DNA of 64,000 nucleotides from Aurantimonas sp. 22II-16-19i (GTDB taxonomy: Bacteria > Pseudomonadota > Alphaproteobacteria > Rhizobiales > Rhizobiaceae), in assembly GCF_002088275.1 (NCBI RefSeq), contig NZ_AQQS01000006.1, positions 62,001-126,000 on the forward strand. Direction: 5' to 3'. The notes beneath the pieces were generated by a model. That model searched no databases and was not told the origin of the DNA. It saw only the letters and a program-made list of their open reading frames with translations. Positions 17,395-27,660 of this stretch are shown here, piece by piece (the first letter of the stretch is position 1; each line of letters starts with the position of its first letter). Both the position numbers and the translations under genes were made by a program.

Positions 17395-18845
17395 GCGGCC
17401 CGCAGGAGCCCGGAACGGCGGGTGAAGCCACGCGTGCGAAGCGCAAACAGGCGGGGGCCGGCAGGCCGCAACGTCCGCAGGGCGGTGGCAGGCCGAATTT
17501 CGGCGACGCCGACCGGCCGGGCCTTGCGGCGCGGCAGGTGGCGGCGCGGCTTCTTTCCGCCGTCGTCGACAAGCAGACCTCCCTCGACGGGCTGACCGAT
17601 CCGGTCGGCGGCCATCCGCATTTCCGCCAGCTGAGCCCCCGCGACCAGTCGCTGGTGAAGGCGATCCTGACGTCGTCCCTGCGGTTTCGCGGCACCATCG
17701 AGGCGGAGATCGCGGCGCGGCTCGAACGGCCGCTGCCGCCGAACGCCGCCTCGCTGCGTCATGTCCTGCATGTGGGCGCGGCGCAGATCCTCTGCCTCGA
17801 CGTGCCGGATTCGGCCGCCGTCGACCTTGCCGTCGCCAGCGCCGCCGCCGATCCGCGCGCCCAGCGCTTCACCGGCCTCGTCAATGCGGTGCTGCGGCGG
17901 ATCGCCCGCGAGGTGAAGCATCTCGGCGCCGAGACGGCCGATGCCCGGACGAACTGTCCCGACTGGCTGTGGAACCGGCTCGCCGCGCAATATGGCGCCG
18001 AGCGCGCCGGCGCGATCGCCGCCGCCCATCTGTCGCGGGCGCCGATCGACCTGACGGTGAAGCGCGATGCCGAGACCTGGGCGGCGCGTCTCGGCGGCCG
18101 GGCGATCGGCGGCGGGGTTGCGAACGGCCCGGGAACGGTGCGGCTCGATGGCGGCGAGGGCGCGATCTCGGCGCTCGACGGCTTTGCGGAAGGCGACTGG
18201 TGGGTCCAGGACGTCGCGGCGACGCTGCCGATCCGGCTCCTCGGGGAGATCAGCGGCCTTGCCGTTGCCGATCTCTGCGCCGCTCCCGGCGGCAAGACGG
18301 CGCAGCTCTGCGCGCTGGGCGCCAGGGTCACGGCGCTCGACCAGTCCAAGACGCGGATGAAGCGGCTCGAGGACAATCTCGGCCGGCTCGGATTTGCGGC
18401 CGAGACGGTTGTCGGCGACGTCCTGGACTATTCACCGGAGACCTGGTTCGATGCGGTGCTCCTCGACGCGCCCTGCTCCTCGACCGGCACCATCCGCCGT
18501 CATCCCGACGTCGCCTATACCAAAGACGACGCCGAGATCGACAAGCTCGCGGCCCTGCAGCTGCGGCTTCTCGACAAGGCCGCCGATCTCGTCGCGCCCG
18601 GCGGCCGGCTGGTCTTCGCCAACTGTTCGCTCGACATGCGGGAAGGCGAGGCGGTCGCAAAAGCCTTCCTTGCGGCGCGGCCGGGCTACCGCCTCGAAGC
18701 GATCGAGCCCGGCGAAATGGCCGGCTTCGAATTCGCCGTCTCGGCCGAGGGAACCCTGCGCACCACGCCCGACATGTTGGGCGGGGCGGCGGGCGGCGGC
18801 ATGGACGGATTCTTTGCCGCAAGGTTCAGACACGAAAAACCTTGA
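17391..18845 (+). CDS. rsmB: 16S rRNA m5C methyltransferase RsmB (Fmu/Sun)
   Basis: 484-residue RsmB-type RNA cytosine-C5 methyltransferase (C967 of 16S rRNA). A NusB-like helical domain (about residues 45-190) precedes the Rossmann methyltransferase domain with the SAM motif [13 protein letters not shown], the catalytic DAPCSSTG and the second cysteine in ANCSLD (usually TCS). The N-terminal 40 residues are Gly/Arg/Pro-rich. The start proposed here is a TTG that overlaps the htpX stop by four bases; no better ATG exists before the NusB-like region. Confidence 0.9.
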   Translation: MSGPQEPGTAGEATRAKRKQAGAGRPQRPQGGGRPNFGDADRPGLAARQVAARLLSAVVDKQTSLDGLTDPVGGHPHFRQLSPRDQSLVKAILTSSLRFRGTIEAEIAARLERPLPPNAASLRHVLHVGAAQILCLDVPDSAAVDLAVASAAADPRAQRFTGLVNAVLRRIAREVKHLGAETADARTNCPDWLWNRLAAQYGAERAGAIAAAHLSRAPIDLTVKRDAETWAARLGGRAIGGGVANGPGTVRLDGGEGAISALDGFAEGDWWVQDVAATLPIRLLGEISGLAVADLCAAPGGKTAQLCALGARVTALDQSKTRMKRLEDNLGRLGFAAETVVGDVLDYSPETWFDAVLLDAPCSSTGTIRRHPDVAYTKDDAEIDKLAALQLRLLDKAADLVAPGGRLVFANCSLDMREGEAVAKAFLAARPGYRLEAIEPGEMAGFEFAVSAEGTLRTTPDMLGGAAGGGMDGFFAARFRHEKP

Positions 18846-19017
18846 TTTCCAGACTAATACGGCGCTCCATTCCGTTACGTGATCCCTGCGGTCGGTAAGG
18901 CTTTGTTTACCCTAATGGCGGAAACTTGGCTCTCGACGGCCTGTGAGGGGCGCCCAAGACGGCGCCTCCGCGGCTTCAAAGGCGACGCGTGAGCCCTCGC
19001 GAAGGGCCGGCCATGGG

Positions 19018-20724
19018 GTGATCGGAGTGTCGACGGCGTTGGCGGAAAACCCGCAGATTGCGGTTCTGACGATGCAGGAGGCCTGGCGGCGCCTGCGTCG
19101 GCGGCTGCGTACCGGTCCGCTGCATCGCCTGCGCTTCGTCGGCTCGGCGCCGGAGCGCCTGGCCGTCATCCCGCCGACGCTGCACCAGGGCGATCCCTTC
19201 GTCGCCGAGGCGATCTATGCCGGCAGGTTCCATCTCGCCGGGCGGCTCGTCGAGGCGGGCCGCGGCTCGATCTTCCAGGCGCCTTCGCCCTCGGACGAGT
19301 TTTCCGCCGAACTCCACAGCTTCTTCTGGCTGCGCCACCATGCGGCGGCCGGCGACGCCCTGGCGATCAAGAACGCCCGGGCTCTCGTCTCCGACTGGCT
19401 GCGCCATTCTTCCGGGCGCCTCGGCGGGCCGGCCTTCGAACCGGAGGTGGCGGCAAGGCGGCTCATCGCCTGGCTGAACCATGGCGACCTCCTGCTCGGC
19501 ACGGCCGACTACGAGTTCTACCGGAGGTTCCTGCGCAGCCTCAGCGCCCAGACCCGCTATCTGCGGTCGATCGCCCAGGAGGCGCCGGCCGGCATGCCGC
19601 GGCTGATGGTGCGCATGGCGATCGCGCTGGCCGGCGTCTGCCTGCCGATGCCGGCGGGCCGGGCGAGGGCGAGCGTCCAGCATCTCGCCGACGAGCTCGA
19701 CCGGCAGATCCTTCCCGACGGCGGCCATGCCAGCCGCAACCCGGCGGCCCTCGCCGCGATCCTCGCCGAACTGCTGCCGATCCGCGAGACCCTCGTCAAC
19801 CAGGGCCAGCCGGTCCCCAAGGGCATCTATTCGGCGATCGACCGGATGCTGCCGGCGCTGCGCTTCTTCCGCCATGCCGACGGCACGCTGGCGCTGTTCA
19901 ACGGCACCGGCGCCTGCGAGATGCAGCTCCTCGCGGCGCTGATGCGCTTCGACGAGACACTCGGCGAGCCGCTCTCCAACGCCCGGCACTCCGGCTACCA
20001 CCGGCTGGCGGCCGGCGGCACGGTGGTGATCGCCGACACCGGCTGCCCGCCGCAGGTGGCGCTGTCGCGCAGCGCCCATGCCGGGACGCTGGCCTTCGAA
20101 CTGTCGTCGCAGGCGGCGCGCATCGTCGTCAATTGCGGCTCGCCGCAGCCCGGCCAGCCGGAATTGCGGCGTCTCTCCCGCTCGACCGCGGCCCATTCCA
20201 CCGTCACGGTGGAGGACCGCTCCTCCTCGCGCTTCGCCGGCCAGCCGCAGCTCGACCGCTTTCTCGGCTCGCCCCTCGTTCCCGGGCCGACGGAGGTTCG
20301 CGTCGACGAGATCGCCGCCGAAGGCAGCGAGCGCACCATCGGCTTCGACGCGACCCATGACGGCTACGAGCGCGAATTCGGCTTCCTGCACCAGCGGCGC
20401 CTGCAGCTCTCGGCGGACGGGGCGATGCTGTCGGGCAAGGATCACCTCATGGCGACCCGCAAGCCGCGGGGGCGCGAGGACGCCAAGCGGGCGGCGATCC
20501 GGTTTCACCTGCATCCGCAGGTCAGCGTCGAGACGATCGGCGGCACCGCCCGCCTGTCGCTTCGCGGCCAGCTCTGGCGCTTTTCCGCCGACCGGCCCTT
20601 CACGGTGGAGGATTCGATCTTCTTCGCCGACACTTCCGGCTCGCGCCGGACCCTGCAGCTGGTCGTCGAGGTCGATCCGGGGCTGACGCCCGAGGTCGCC
20701 TGGGCCTTCGAGCGGATGTCCTGA
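19018..20724 (+). CDS. Heparinase II/III-like family protein
   Basis: About 568-residue protein of the heparinase II/III-like (alginate-lyase fold) family. The N-terminal half is an alpha-toroid with alternating Leu/Ala-rich helices (for example RLIAWLNHGDLLLG) and the C-terminal half is a beta-sandwich, as in polysaccharide lyases PL12-type. Its substrate is unknown. No signal peptide is apparent, which is the usual state of the Hyphomicrobiales copy found between rsmB and purH. The start is uncertain: GTG codons at 18943, 19018 and 19027 are in frame; 19018 is chosen because conservation begins about 20 residues later at MQEAWRRLRRRL. Confidence 0.82.
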   Translation: MIGVSTALAENPQIAVLTMQEAWRRLRRRLRTGPLHRLRFVGSAPERLAVIPPTLHQGDPFVAEAIYAGRFHLAGRLVEAGRGSIFQAPSPSDEFSAELHSFFWLRHHAAAGDALAIKNARALVSDWLRHSSGRLGGPAFEPEVAARRLIAWLNHGDLLLGTADYEFYRRFLRSLSAQTRYLRSIAQEAPAGMPRLMVRMAIALAGVCLPMPAGRARASVQHLADELDRQILPDGGHASRNPAALAAILAELLPIRETLVNQGQPVPKGIYSAIDRMLPALRFFRHADGTLALFNGTGACEMQLLAALMRFDETLGEPLSNARHSGYHRLAAGGTVVIADTGCPPQVALSRSAHAGTLAFELSSQAARIVVNCGSPQPGQPELRRLSRSTAAHSTVTVEDRSSSRFAGQPQLDRFLGSPLVPGPTEVRVDEIAAEGSERTIGFDATHDGYEREFGFLHQRRLQLSADGAMLSGKDHLMATRKPRGREDAKRAAIRFHLHPQVSVETIGGTARLSLRGQLWRFSADRPFTVEDSIFFADTSGSRRTLQLVVEVDPGLTPEVAWAFERMS

Positions 20725-20823
20725 CGACGCGGGGGGCAACGCGGTGCGGCGCGGCGGACGGAACCCGCCGGCTCGCGCGCCACGGCCTTTACCTTGCGGC
20801 CAGCCCCGCCAGATCTTTCCCGC

Positions 20824-21015
20824 ATGACCTTGCGCCCGCGCCACCCCGCCGTCCTCGTCGTTGCCGGCCTCCTCTCCGCCTCGCTGCTCGGCGGCTGCGG
20901 CGGCCTGAACCGGGCGGTGACCACGGTGCCGAAGACCTTCGACGATCTCGGGGCGAAGACCGCCCCCTTCCGGGCCGGGCGCACGTCCGAAGACGAAGCC
21001 GGGCCTAGCCGCTGA
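20824..21015 (+). CDS. Small hypothetical lipoprotein
   Basis: 63-residue predicted lipoprotein. A basic start (MTLRPRHP) is followed by a hydrophobic stretch and a lipobox LLGGC, so the mature protein would be only about 36 residues, beginning at the cysteine. No family is recognised. It lies 99 bases after the heparinase-like gene and could share its transcript. An upstream ATG at 20794 is less likely because it would displace the signal peptide. Confidence 0.5.
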   Translation: MTLRPRHPAVLVVAGLLSASLLGGCGGLNRAVTTVPKTFDDLGAKTAPFRAGRTSEDEAGPSR

Positions 21016-21425
21016 GCGGCCCGCTGCCGCTCCTGCGGCATCGCGTCCCCGGCAAGCATGTCTTCTCCCAACAGGTCGCGCCGCGATTGACTCCGCCTGC
21101 AGCGAGGCTCATGGACGCGCCGCATCCGTCCTGTGCGCCGCTTGGGCCCGGCCGGACGACGTGGCGTGAACTTAATGATGCCGCCAGCATTATGGGCTGA
21201 CAAACGATGCCTCGCTTTCCCATATCTGGCCGGACCAACCATGGAACCATGCCCGCGGCGTAACGATGCCGGCGCAGTCCACCCCGGCCGGCCGGCGCCG
21301 CCCTGAGGGCCCCCGCCGGCCGATCCTTCCGAACAATCCCCAGCTTTTCCCGACGGGCCGTCTCCGGTGCGCAGCCACCGCGGCGACGCCTGCGTAACGG
21401 AGTGACGGCTTTCCGCCGTTCGATC
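21016..21425. other. Intergenic region before kup
   Basis: About 410 bases in which I find no supported gene. A stretch near 21160-21260 has locally lower GC (for example AACTTAATGATG) and could contain the kup promoter. In-frame readings on both strands look like noise. Confidence 0.5.
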
Positions 21426-23342
21426 ATGATCGACACCCCCATCGAGGCCTCCCGGACCGGCACGCCGGCCACGGCCGGCCATGGCGCCACGGCCGGCGCC
21501 GGCCTGACCATCGGCGCCCTCGGCGTCGTCTTCGGCGATATCGGCACCAGCCCCCTCTACGCCTTCAAGGTCGCGCTCACGGCGAGCGGCGGGGCGGACG
21601 CCCCCGCCGTCTTCGGCGTCCTGTCGCTGATCCTGTGGGCGCTCATTCTCGTCGTGACCGTCAAATACCTGTTCTGGATCCTGCGCGTCGACAATGCCGG
21701 GGAGGGCGGCATCCTGGCGCTTGCGGCGCTGCTCCGGCTCGATCGCCGCCACGGGCTGAAGCCGCAGTCGCTCTTCCTTCTCGCCATCGCGCTCGCCGGC
21801 GGCGCGCTGCTCTTCGGCGATGCGGTGCTGACGCCGGCGATCTCGGTGCTGTCCGCCGTGGAGGGTCTGGGCGAGATCACCTCCAGCCTCGACCATCTGA
21901 TCGTGCCCGTGGCGCTCGCCATCGTCATCGGCCTGTTCGCCGCCCAGTTCCTCGGCGCCGGCCGCATCGGCCGGGCCTTCGGACCGATCATGCTCGTCTG
22001 GTTCGCCATGCTGGCGGTCTCGGGGGTGGTCCAGATCGTCCGGGTTCCGGCGGTGCTCGAGGCCGTCTCGCCGCATTATGCCATCGTCTATCTCGCCGCC
22101 CACCCGGCCGTCGCGGCGGCGGTCTGCGGCGCGGTCTTCCTCGCGGTGACCGGCGGCGAGGCGCTCTATGCCGATCTCGGCCAGTTCGGCCGGCGGGCGA
22201 TCACCAATGCCTGGGTGTTCATCGCCTTTCCGGCCCTGGCCATCAACTATTTCGGCCAGGGCGCGCTGGTGCTGTCCGGCGAGGTGACGGACAGCCCCTT
22301 CTACGGCCTGTTCGGCGGCATCATGCTGCCCTTCGCGGTGATCCTCGCGACGCTCGCCTCGATCATCGCCTCGCAGGCGGTGATCACCGGCATCGCCAGC
22401 CTCGCCAGCCAGTCGATGCGCCTCGACTTCCTGCCCTCGATGCGGATCCGCTACTTCTCGCCGACCAACCCCCACGACCTCCTCGCCCCGGCGGTCAACA
22501 CGTTGGTCGGCTTCTGCACCGCCATCGTGATCCTCACCTTCCGCTCGTCGGACGCCCTGTCCAGCGCCTATGGCATCGCGGTTGCCGGCGCGATGCTGAG
22601 CACCACGGCGCTCTATCTCGCCTACCGGCTGAAGGAGCCGGGGCGGGGCGGCTGGCGGGCGGTCTCGGTGGGCGTCACGGTGATCTTCCTCGGCCTCGAC
22701 CTCGCTTTCGTCGGGGCCAATCTCGGCAAGCTGGAGGCCGGCGGCCTCCTGCCGATCGGGCTTTCCTCGGCGGTGATCTTCCTCGCCGTCTCCTGGCGGA
22801 TCGGCCAGATGCGCATGGCCCGCATCCAGGAGGGGGAGGAACAGGGGATGCGGGAATATCTGAAGGCCTGCGGCGGCCGCCCGCCGACGACCGGCCGCTC
22901 GGCGGTCTTCCTGGTGCGGCGCGGGGCGAATATCCCGCACACGCTGGTGGAGATGACCGATCTCGCCGAGACGCGGTTTTCCCGCACCATCCTCGTCTCG
23001 GTGCGCACCCGGGCGATCCCCCGCGTCGCCCAGGACGAGCGGATCCAGCGGACCGACATCCGCCCGGACCTTGCCCGCATCGTCGTCTCTGTCGGCTATC
23101 TGCAGCGCATCAACCTGCCCTCGCTGATCGCCGGGGAACTCCTGAGCCTCGGCGCCGACCCGGAGAACACCGTCTATATCGTCGGCCTCGAACGGCCGGT
23201 GGCGCCGCCGATCTTCTCGCGGACCCTCGGGCCGTTCCTGTTCGCCTATGCCACCATGGCGCGGCTGGCGCTGCGGCCGGCGGACCGCTTCAACCTGCCG
23301 CCGACGCGCACCCTCGAACTCGGCATGCCGCGCTACCTGTGA
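21426..23342 (+). CDS. kup: Low-affinity potassium transporter Kup
   Basis: 638-residue KUP/HAK/KT potassium:proton symporter. The family hallmark [18 protein letters not shown] lies near residue 38, followed by about 12 hydrophobic segments and the [12 protein letters not shown] motif in the central loop, then a soluble C-terminal domain. The start at 21426 is chosen over an upstream GTG at 21402 because it lies closer to the conserved region. Confidence 0.95.
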   Translation: MIDTPIEASRTGTPATAGHGATAGAGLTIGALGVVFGDIGTSPLYAFKVALTASGGADAPAVFGVLSLILWALILVVTVKYLFWILRVDNAGEGGILALAALLRLDRRHGLKPQSLFLLAIALAGGALLFGDAVLTPAISVLSAVEGLGEITSSLDHLIVPVALAIVIGLFAAQFLGAGRIGRAFGPIMLVWFAMLAVSGVVQIVRVPAVLEAVSPHYAIVYLAAHPAVAAAVCGAVFLAVTGGEALYADLGQFGRRAITNAWVFIAFPALAINYFGQGALVLSGEVTDSPFYGLFGGIMLPFAVILATLASIIASQAVITGIASLASQSMRLDFLPSMRIRYFSPTNPHDLLAPAVNTLVGFCTAIVILTFRSSDALSSAYGIAVAGAMLSTTALYLAYRLKEPGRGGWRAVSVGVTVIFLGLDLAFVGANLGKLEAGGLLPIGLSSAVIFLAVSWRIGQMRMARIQEGEEQGMREYLKACGGRPPTTGRSAVFLVRRGANIPHTLVEMTDLAETRFSRTILVSVRTRAIPRVAQDERIQRTDIRPDLARIVVSVGYLQRINLPSLIAGELLSLGADPENTVYIVGLERPVAPPIFSRTLGPFLFAYATMARLALRPADRFNLPPTRTLELGMPRYL

Positions 23343-23524
23343 TCCGTCTGGGCCGGGCGGGACCGTGCGCCGGGCGTGGCCGTGAGGACAGGACTGGGCA
23401 TTGTCGCGGCGGGGCAAGGCGACTATCAGGGCGCCATGACCCTGCGGCGGAGCAGATGCCGCGTGACACGCGCCCGGTCGTTGCGCCGCCTGCGGCCGCC
23501 GGGCGAAGCCGAGGAAGCCGAGAG

Positions 23525-25141
23525 ATGTCCGTCAAAGCCAACGCCACGCCGCTGCCCGACCGGGTGAAGATCCGCCGCGCGCTGATCTCGGTCTCCGACA
23601 AGTCCGGCCTCGAGGACTTCGCCAGGGGGCTCTCCGACCTCGGCATCGAGCTGGTCTCGACCGGCGGAACGCAGACGGCGCTCACCGAGGCGGGCCTTGC
23701 CGTCCGTGACGTTTCCGAACTGACCGGCTTTCCCGAGATCATGGACGGCCGCGTGAAGACGCTGCATCCGGGCGTCCATGGCGGGCTTCTCGGCATCCGC
23801 GACGATGCGGCCCATGCCCGCGCGATGGAGGAGCACGGCATCGCCGGCATCGACCTCCTGGTCGTCAACCTCTATCCCTTCGAGGCGACGCGGGCCTCCG
23901 GCGCTTCACGTGAAACCATCGTCGAGAACATCGACATCGGCGGGCCGGCGATGATCCGGGCCGGCGCCAAGAACCACGGCTATGTCGCCGTCGTCGTCGA
24001 TCCGGCCGACTATGGCGACGTGCTCGCCGCCCTCAAGGACAGCGGCGGCGAAACCGGCATCGCGCTGCGCCGCACCCTCGCCGGCCGCGCCTATGCCCGC
24101 ACCGCCGCCTATGACGCGGCAGTCTCGGCCTGGTTCGCCGAGAGCCTCGGCGAGACGACGCCGAAGCGGGTCGCCATTGCGGGCGAACTCGCCGAGCCGC
24201 TCCGCTACGGCGAGAACCCGCATCAGTGGGCGGGCTTCTACCGCACCGGCGAGGCCCGGCCGGGCGTCGCCACGGCCCGCCAGGTGCAGGGCAAGGCGCT
24301 CTCCTACAACAACATCAACGACACCGACGCCGCCTTCGAGCTGGTCGGCGAGTTCGATCCCGCCCGGACCGCGGCGGTGGCGATCATCAAGCATGCCAAT
24401 CCCTGCGGGGTCGCCGAAGGGGCCGATCTCGTCTCGGCCTACCGCGCGGCGCTCGCCTGCGACCCGGTCTCGGCCTTCGGCGGCATCGTCGCGCTCAACC
24501 GCCGGCTCGATGCCGCGAGCGCCGAGGCGATCGTAAAGGTGTTCACCGAGGTCATCATCGCGCCGGAGGCCGACGACGCGGCGATCGCCATCGTCGCCGC
24601 CAAGAAGAACCTTCGCCTGCTTCTCACCGGCGGCCTGCCGGACCCGCGCGCGCCCGGGCGCTTCGTGAAGTCCGTCGCCGGCGGGCTGCTCGTCCAGTCC
24701 CGCGACAACGGCGTCGTCGACGATCTCGACCTGAAGGTCGTGACGGAGCGCGCGCCGAGCGAGGCGGAGCTGTCGGATCTGCGCTTCGCCTTCCGCGTCG
24801 CCAAGCATGTGAAATCCAACACCATCGTCTATGCCAAAGGCGGGGCGACGGTCGGCATCGGCGCGGGGCAGATGAGCCGGGTCGATTCGGCCCGGATCGC
24901 GGCGCGCAAGGCCGAGGACGCGGCACGGGCCATCGGTGCCGACAAGCCCGCGACGATCGGCTCGGTGGTCGCCTCCGACGCCTTCTTCCCGTTTGCCGAT
25001 GGGCTCCTGTCGGCAGTGGAGGCGGGCGCCACGGCGGTGATCCAGCCCGGCGGCTCGATGCGCGACGACGAGGTCATCGCCGCGGCGAACGAGCACGGCA
25101 TCGCCATGGTGCTGACGGGGATGCGGCACTTCCGGCATTGA
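23525..25141 (+). CDS. purH: Bifunctional AICAR formyltransferase/IMP cyclohydrolase
   Basis: 538-residue PurH, which performs the last two steps of IMP synthesis. The N-terminal MGS-like cyclohydrolase domain ([34 protein letters not shown]) precedes the AICAR formyltransferase domain with [14 protein letters not shown] and the catalytic KHANPCG. The end is typical ([11 protein letters not shown]). The stop codon is only 39 bases before the first base of the candidate left end of the island, which makes the 3' end of purH a possible attachment site. Confidence 0.96.
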   Translation: MSVKANATPLPDRVKIRRALISVSDKSGLEDFARGLSDLGIELVSTGGTQTALTEAGLAVRDVSELTGFPEIMDGRVKTLHPGVHGGLLGIRDDAAHARAMEEHGIAGIDLLVVNLYPFEATRASGASRETIVENIDIGGPAMIRAGAKNHGYVAVVVDPADYGDVLAALKDSGGETGIALRRTLAGRAYARTAAYDAAVSAWFAESLGETTPKRVAIAGELAEPLRYGENPHQWAGFYRTGEARPGVATARQVQGKALSYNNINDTDAAFELVGEFDPARTAAVAIIKHANPCGVAEGADLVSAYRAALACDPVSAFGGIVALNRRLDAASAEAIVKVFTEVIIAPEADDAAIAIVAAKKNLRLLLTGGLPDPRAPGRFVKSVAGGLLVQSRDNGVVDDLDLKVVTERAPSEAELSDLRFAFRVAKHVKSNTIVYAKGGATVGIGAGQMSRVDSARIAARKAEDAARAIGADKPATIGSVVASDAFFPFADGLLSAVEAGATAVIQPGGSMRDDEVIAAANEHGIAMVLTGMRHFRH

Positions 25142-25180
25142 GGGGGCGAAGGTTGGGGGCGGCGGGTGGCCGAGCACCGG

Positions 25181-25235
25181 TGTCAAGGTCACCAAAGTTT
25201 TGCAAAAGTACACCAATGTCTTGAATTGGCACACC
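25181..25235 (+). repeat. Candidate left end of the Tn7-like element (TnsB-site-like repeats)
   Basis: Starting with TGTCAAGGT, two 21-base units in direct tandem begin CACCAAAGTTTTGCAAAAG (25190-25210) and CACCAATGTCTTGAATTGG (25211-25231), followed by another CACC at 25232. The units resemble the 22-bp TnsB-binding sites of Tn7 (which contain AAAGTCTTAAACTG) in length and AT-rich core. Related units in opposite orientation lie at 57679-57721. The 5'-TGT terminus fits Tn7-type ends. Element boundary is an inference; no target-site duplication could be fixed. Confidence 0.5.
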
Positions 25236-25500
25236 GATAGACGGCCTTTGGCTTAATTCCTGCCGAAGGCGTTCAGATGTGTTACTGAAATGTTAAGCAC
25301 AAAGCAGGCCGATAGCAATTCCTTGCCGTCGGCCCGTATTTCCTTCCAGTGACTGTCGGAGGTGCGGCGAGAAATCCTTACGGTGGATCTCTCCTGGCGC
25401 CGTTGCATCGCCTGCGCAACGGGCCTGACGGCCCGATGAGAGTTCGCGACTGATCGTCAACCGTTCGGCGGCTGGCGGCCGCCGGTCGCATTCGGAATGA

Positions 25501-25635
25501 GGATACTACGAGCAGGCGAGCTACGCGATCCAGGATACCCTGGAGATGGTCGCCCAGCACTACGGCCGGTTTCTCCCGCAGGACAAGGCGACGATCGCGG
25601 CGCGGATCCTGAACAAGGTGTGGGAAGCGGCCTGA
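25501..25635 (+). pseudogene. C-terminal remnant of a site-specific recombinase (probable)
   Basis: Between an in-frame TGA at 25498 and a TGA at 25633 lie 44 codons ending in VAQHYGRFLPQDKATIAARI and KVWEAA. The pattern (helix, H-Y, then P, then a closing helix with W) resembles the end of tyrosine recombinases just after the catalytic Tyr. No start codon or upstream domain exists, so it is a fragment. It sits inside the island edge next to purH and may be left over from an earlier integration. The rest of 25236-25700 holds nothing I can assign. Confidence 0.4.
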
Positions 25636-25701
25636 GGAAAGACGCTGGGCCTCGGCAGGTGCGTACCTGCCGAGGCCCTACTCTGTCGCGAGGCCGTTGG
25701 C

Positions 25702-27660
25702 TTATCCGGCGCGGCCAAGACCGCGCCGGAGGGCGAACTCCGCCAGAAGCGCCCGGCCGAGAACGCGCTTCTCGATCGCCAGCGCAGCTAGCGCCTCGAC
25801 GTCGAGGCGGTGGCGGCGGACGAGCATGACTGCCTCCGCGTAGAGCCGCGCCAGCCGCTCATGCACACGCCGACCGTCGACATCGAGCCCGTGCGCCAGC
25901 GTCTCACCGAAGCCGTAGACACCTTCCGCCGCGGCGACGAGACGCGTCGCATGCCCGAGGTCGGAATCCTTCGGTCCGCCTGCCCCGCCGGACACGACGC
26001 CGAGAATCACCTCCTCCGCCGCCCGACCTGCCAGCATTGCGATGACGTCTCGTGCGATTTCCGAGCCGAGCCCCTCGATGCTCGCGGCGTCGACGTCGTG
26101 CGACACGAAGCCGCCGAGGTCTCCGCTCGCAATGATCGACAGCGATCTCGGCACCTGACCGAACAGCATCCGAACGATCGCATGTCCGGCCTCGTGGATC
26201 GCAACGCGCCGGATGACCGCCGGCGAGCGCCGATCCTCCGGAACCGCGGCCGCGACGAGATCCTCGGCGGCCAGCGGCCGCTTCGCCAGGCGCGCGATGC
26301 GGCGAGCGTCGCGAGCGATCCGCACCACGTCCGCTCCCGACATCGTCCCCGCGAACAGCGTCGCGACCTTCTCGATGACGTCGCGGTCGATCCCGTCGCC
26401 GAGGTGGTACCGGAAGATGCCGGCCAGTGCAGCTTCGTCGGGCAGGCCGATGAAGAAGCGGCGGTCGAGCCTCCCCGATCGGACGAGCGCAGGATCCAGG
26501 TTCCGGTCGTCGTTGCAGGCAGCGATCACGATGACCCCCTCACGCCGGCCGATTCCATCGAGGCACTCCAGCAAACACGTCGTGATCGCCGTGAACCAGC
26601 CGTCGTTTCTGTCGGTGCTGCCGCGGCCGCGGACCGTGTCGATCTCGTCGATGAACACGAGGGCGGGTATGTTCGCGGCCGCCTCGCTGAAGACGGCGCG
26701 CATCGCCTTCAAGACATCGCCGAGGTAGCCGCCCCTGTTCGTCTGCCAGTCCGAGTAGCTCGTCGGCACGAAATGAACCCCGGCGCTGTTCGCCAGTGCT
26801 TCGGCGAACGTCGTCTTCCCCGTCCCGGGTGGTCCGACGACGAGTGCACCCGCATCGACGTCACGCCACTCGATCTCGCCCGCCGCGAACGCACGCAGAT
26901 CCTCGACAAGCTGGAGCCCCCAACGCTTGGCGTCTCCGAAGCCGTCGAGATTCTCGAGTCGCGGCCCCTCCGCGGGATCCGGCTGCGGATCCGCTCGCTC
27001 GCGCTCCGGCGCGTCCTTCCGCGCCAGCGACGCGAGCAGGGAGAAGCGCTCCGCAGGCGTGCGGCCGCGAGACAGCGCGAAGTCGAAATGATCCGGCGCG
27101 AGGTCCCGGAAGCCGAGCGGGTGAGGAAGGTCCGAGGCGTCACCGAAGCCGATCTCCTCCGCGAGCAGGTCTCGCGACGGCTCGCGCACCTCGAGGATCG
27201 CGTCGGCGAACGTCCGGAGCAGGTCCGGAATGGCGTCGTCCTCGCCGAAGAGGCAGATGAGCGAGTTTTCGGCAAGGAATGCAGGAACGCGATCGATTTC
27301 GAAGGTGCCAAACGACTGCCCTGATGCCTTGCTGTTCGGAGTTGCGAGCACGACGGGATCGTACATCACGTCGCCGTAGGCATGACGCGCCGCCACCTTG
27401 GTAGCGGTGGCCGCCGGCGTCCACCAGCGGCCGTCGAACACGACCGCGGCCAGCAACAGGCTGCGATCCGGTCGCGCGTTCGCGGCGGCCGCGACGTCGG
27501 CGCTGATCGCGTCGAAGATCAGGCGTTCGGAAGCCCGGAGGCGCTCGATCTGCCGCAGCACCTGCTGCCGCGAAAATTCCCGCTCTGCCTCGTCTTCTTC
27601 ATTCTCCTGCGCCGCTGCGCGCCGCGCAGCCGACGGGATGCCTCGGTACTGTCGTCTCAT
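25702..27660 (-). CDS. Soluble FtsH-like AAA+ ATPase with M41 zinc-protease domain
   Basis: 652-residue protein. A long N-terminal region of unknown fold (residues 1-250) has no transmembrane segment, unlike FtsH. It is followed by an AAA+ module with Walker A GPPGTGKT (276-283), Walker B LVFIDEID (about 334-341) and an arginine-finger region (SGRLDRRF), then an M41 peptidase domain with HEAGH at 489-493. It should be an ATP-driven cytoplasmic protease. Its ATG overlaps the stop of the TnsA-like gene by four bases (ATGA), so the two proteins are made together. It lies at the left edge of the island. Confidence 0.85.
   Translation of the reverse strand: MRRQYRGIPSAARRAAAQENEEDEAEREFSRQQVLRQIERLRASERLIFDAISADVAAAANARPDRSLLLAAVVFDGRWWTPAATATKVAARHAYGDVMYDPVVLATPNSKASGQSFGTFEIDRVPAFLAENSLICLFGEDDAIPDLLRTFADAILEVREPSRDLLAEEIGFGDASDLPHPLGFRDLAPDHFDFALSRGRTPAERFSLLASLARKDAPERERADPQPDPAEGPRLENLDGFGDAKRWGLQLVEDLRAFAAGEIEWRDVDAGALVVGPPGTGKTTFAEALANSAGVHFVPTSYSDWQTNRGGYLGDVLKAMRAVFSEAAANIPALVFIDEIDTVRGRGSTDRNDGWFTAITTCLLECLDGIGRREGVIVIAACNDDRNLDPALVRSGRLDRRFFIGLPDEAALAGIFRYHLGDGIDRDVIEKVATLFAGTMSGADVVRIARDARRIARLAKRPLAAEDLVAAAVPEDRRSPAVIRRVAIHEAGHAIVRMLFGQVPRSLSIIASGDLGGFVSHDVDAASIEGLGSEIARDVIAMLAGRAAEEVILGVVSGGAGGPKDSDLGHATRLVAAAEGVYGFGETLAHGLDVDGRRVHERLARLYAEAVMLVRRHRLDVEALAALAIEKRVLGRALLAEFALRRGLGRAG

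Noticed and set aside
20505-23417. 970-codon minus-strand frame opposite kup
   Set aside because: The composition is Arg/Gly/Asp low complexity without any fold. Kup on the other strand is certain.
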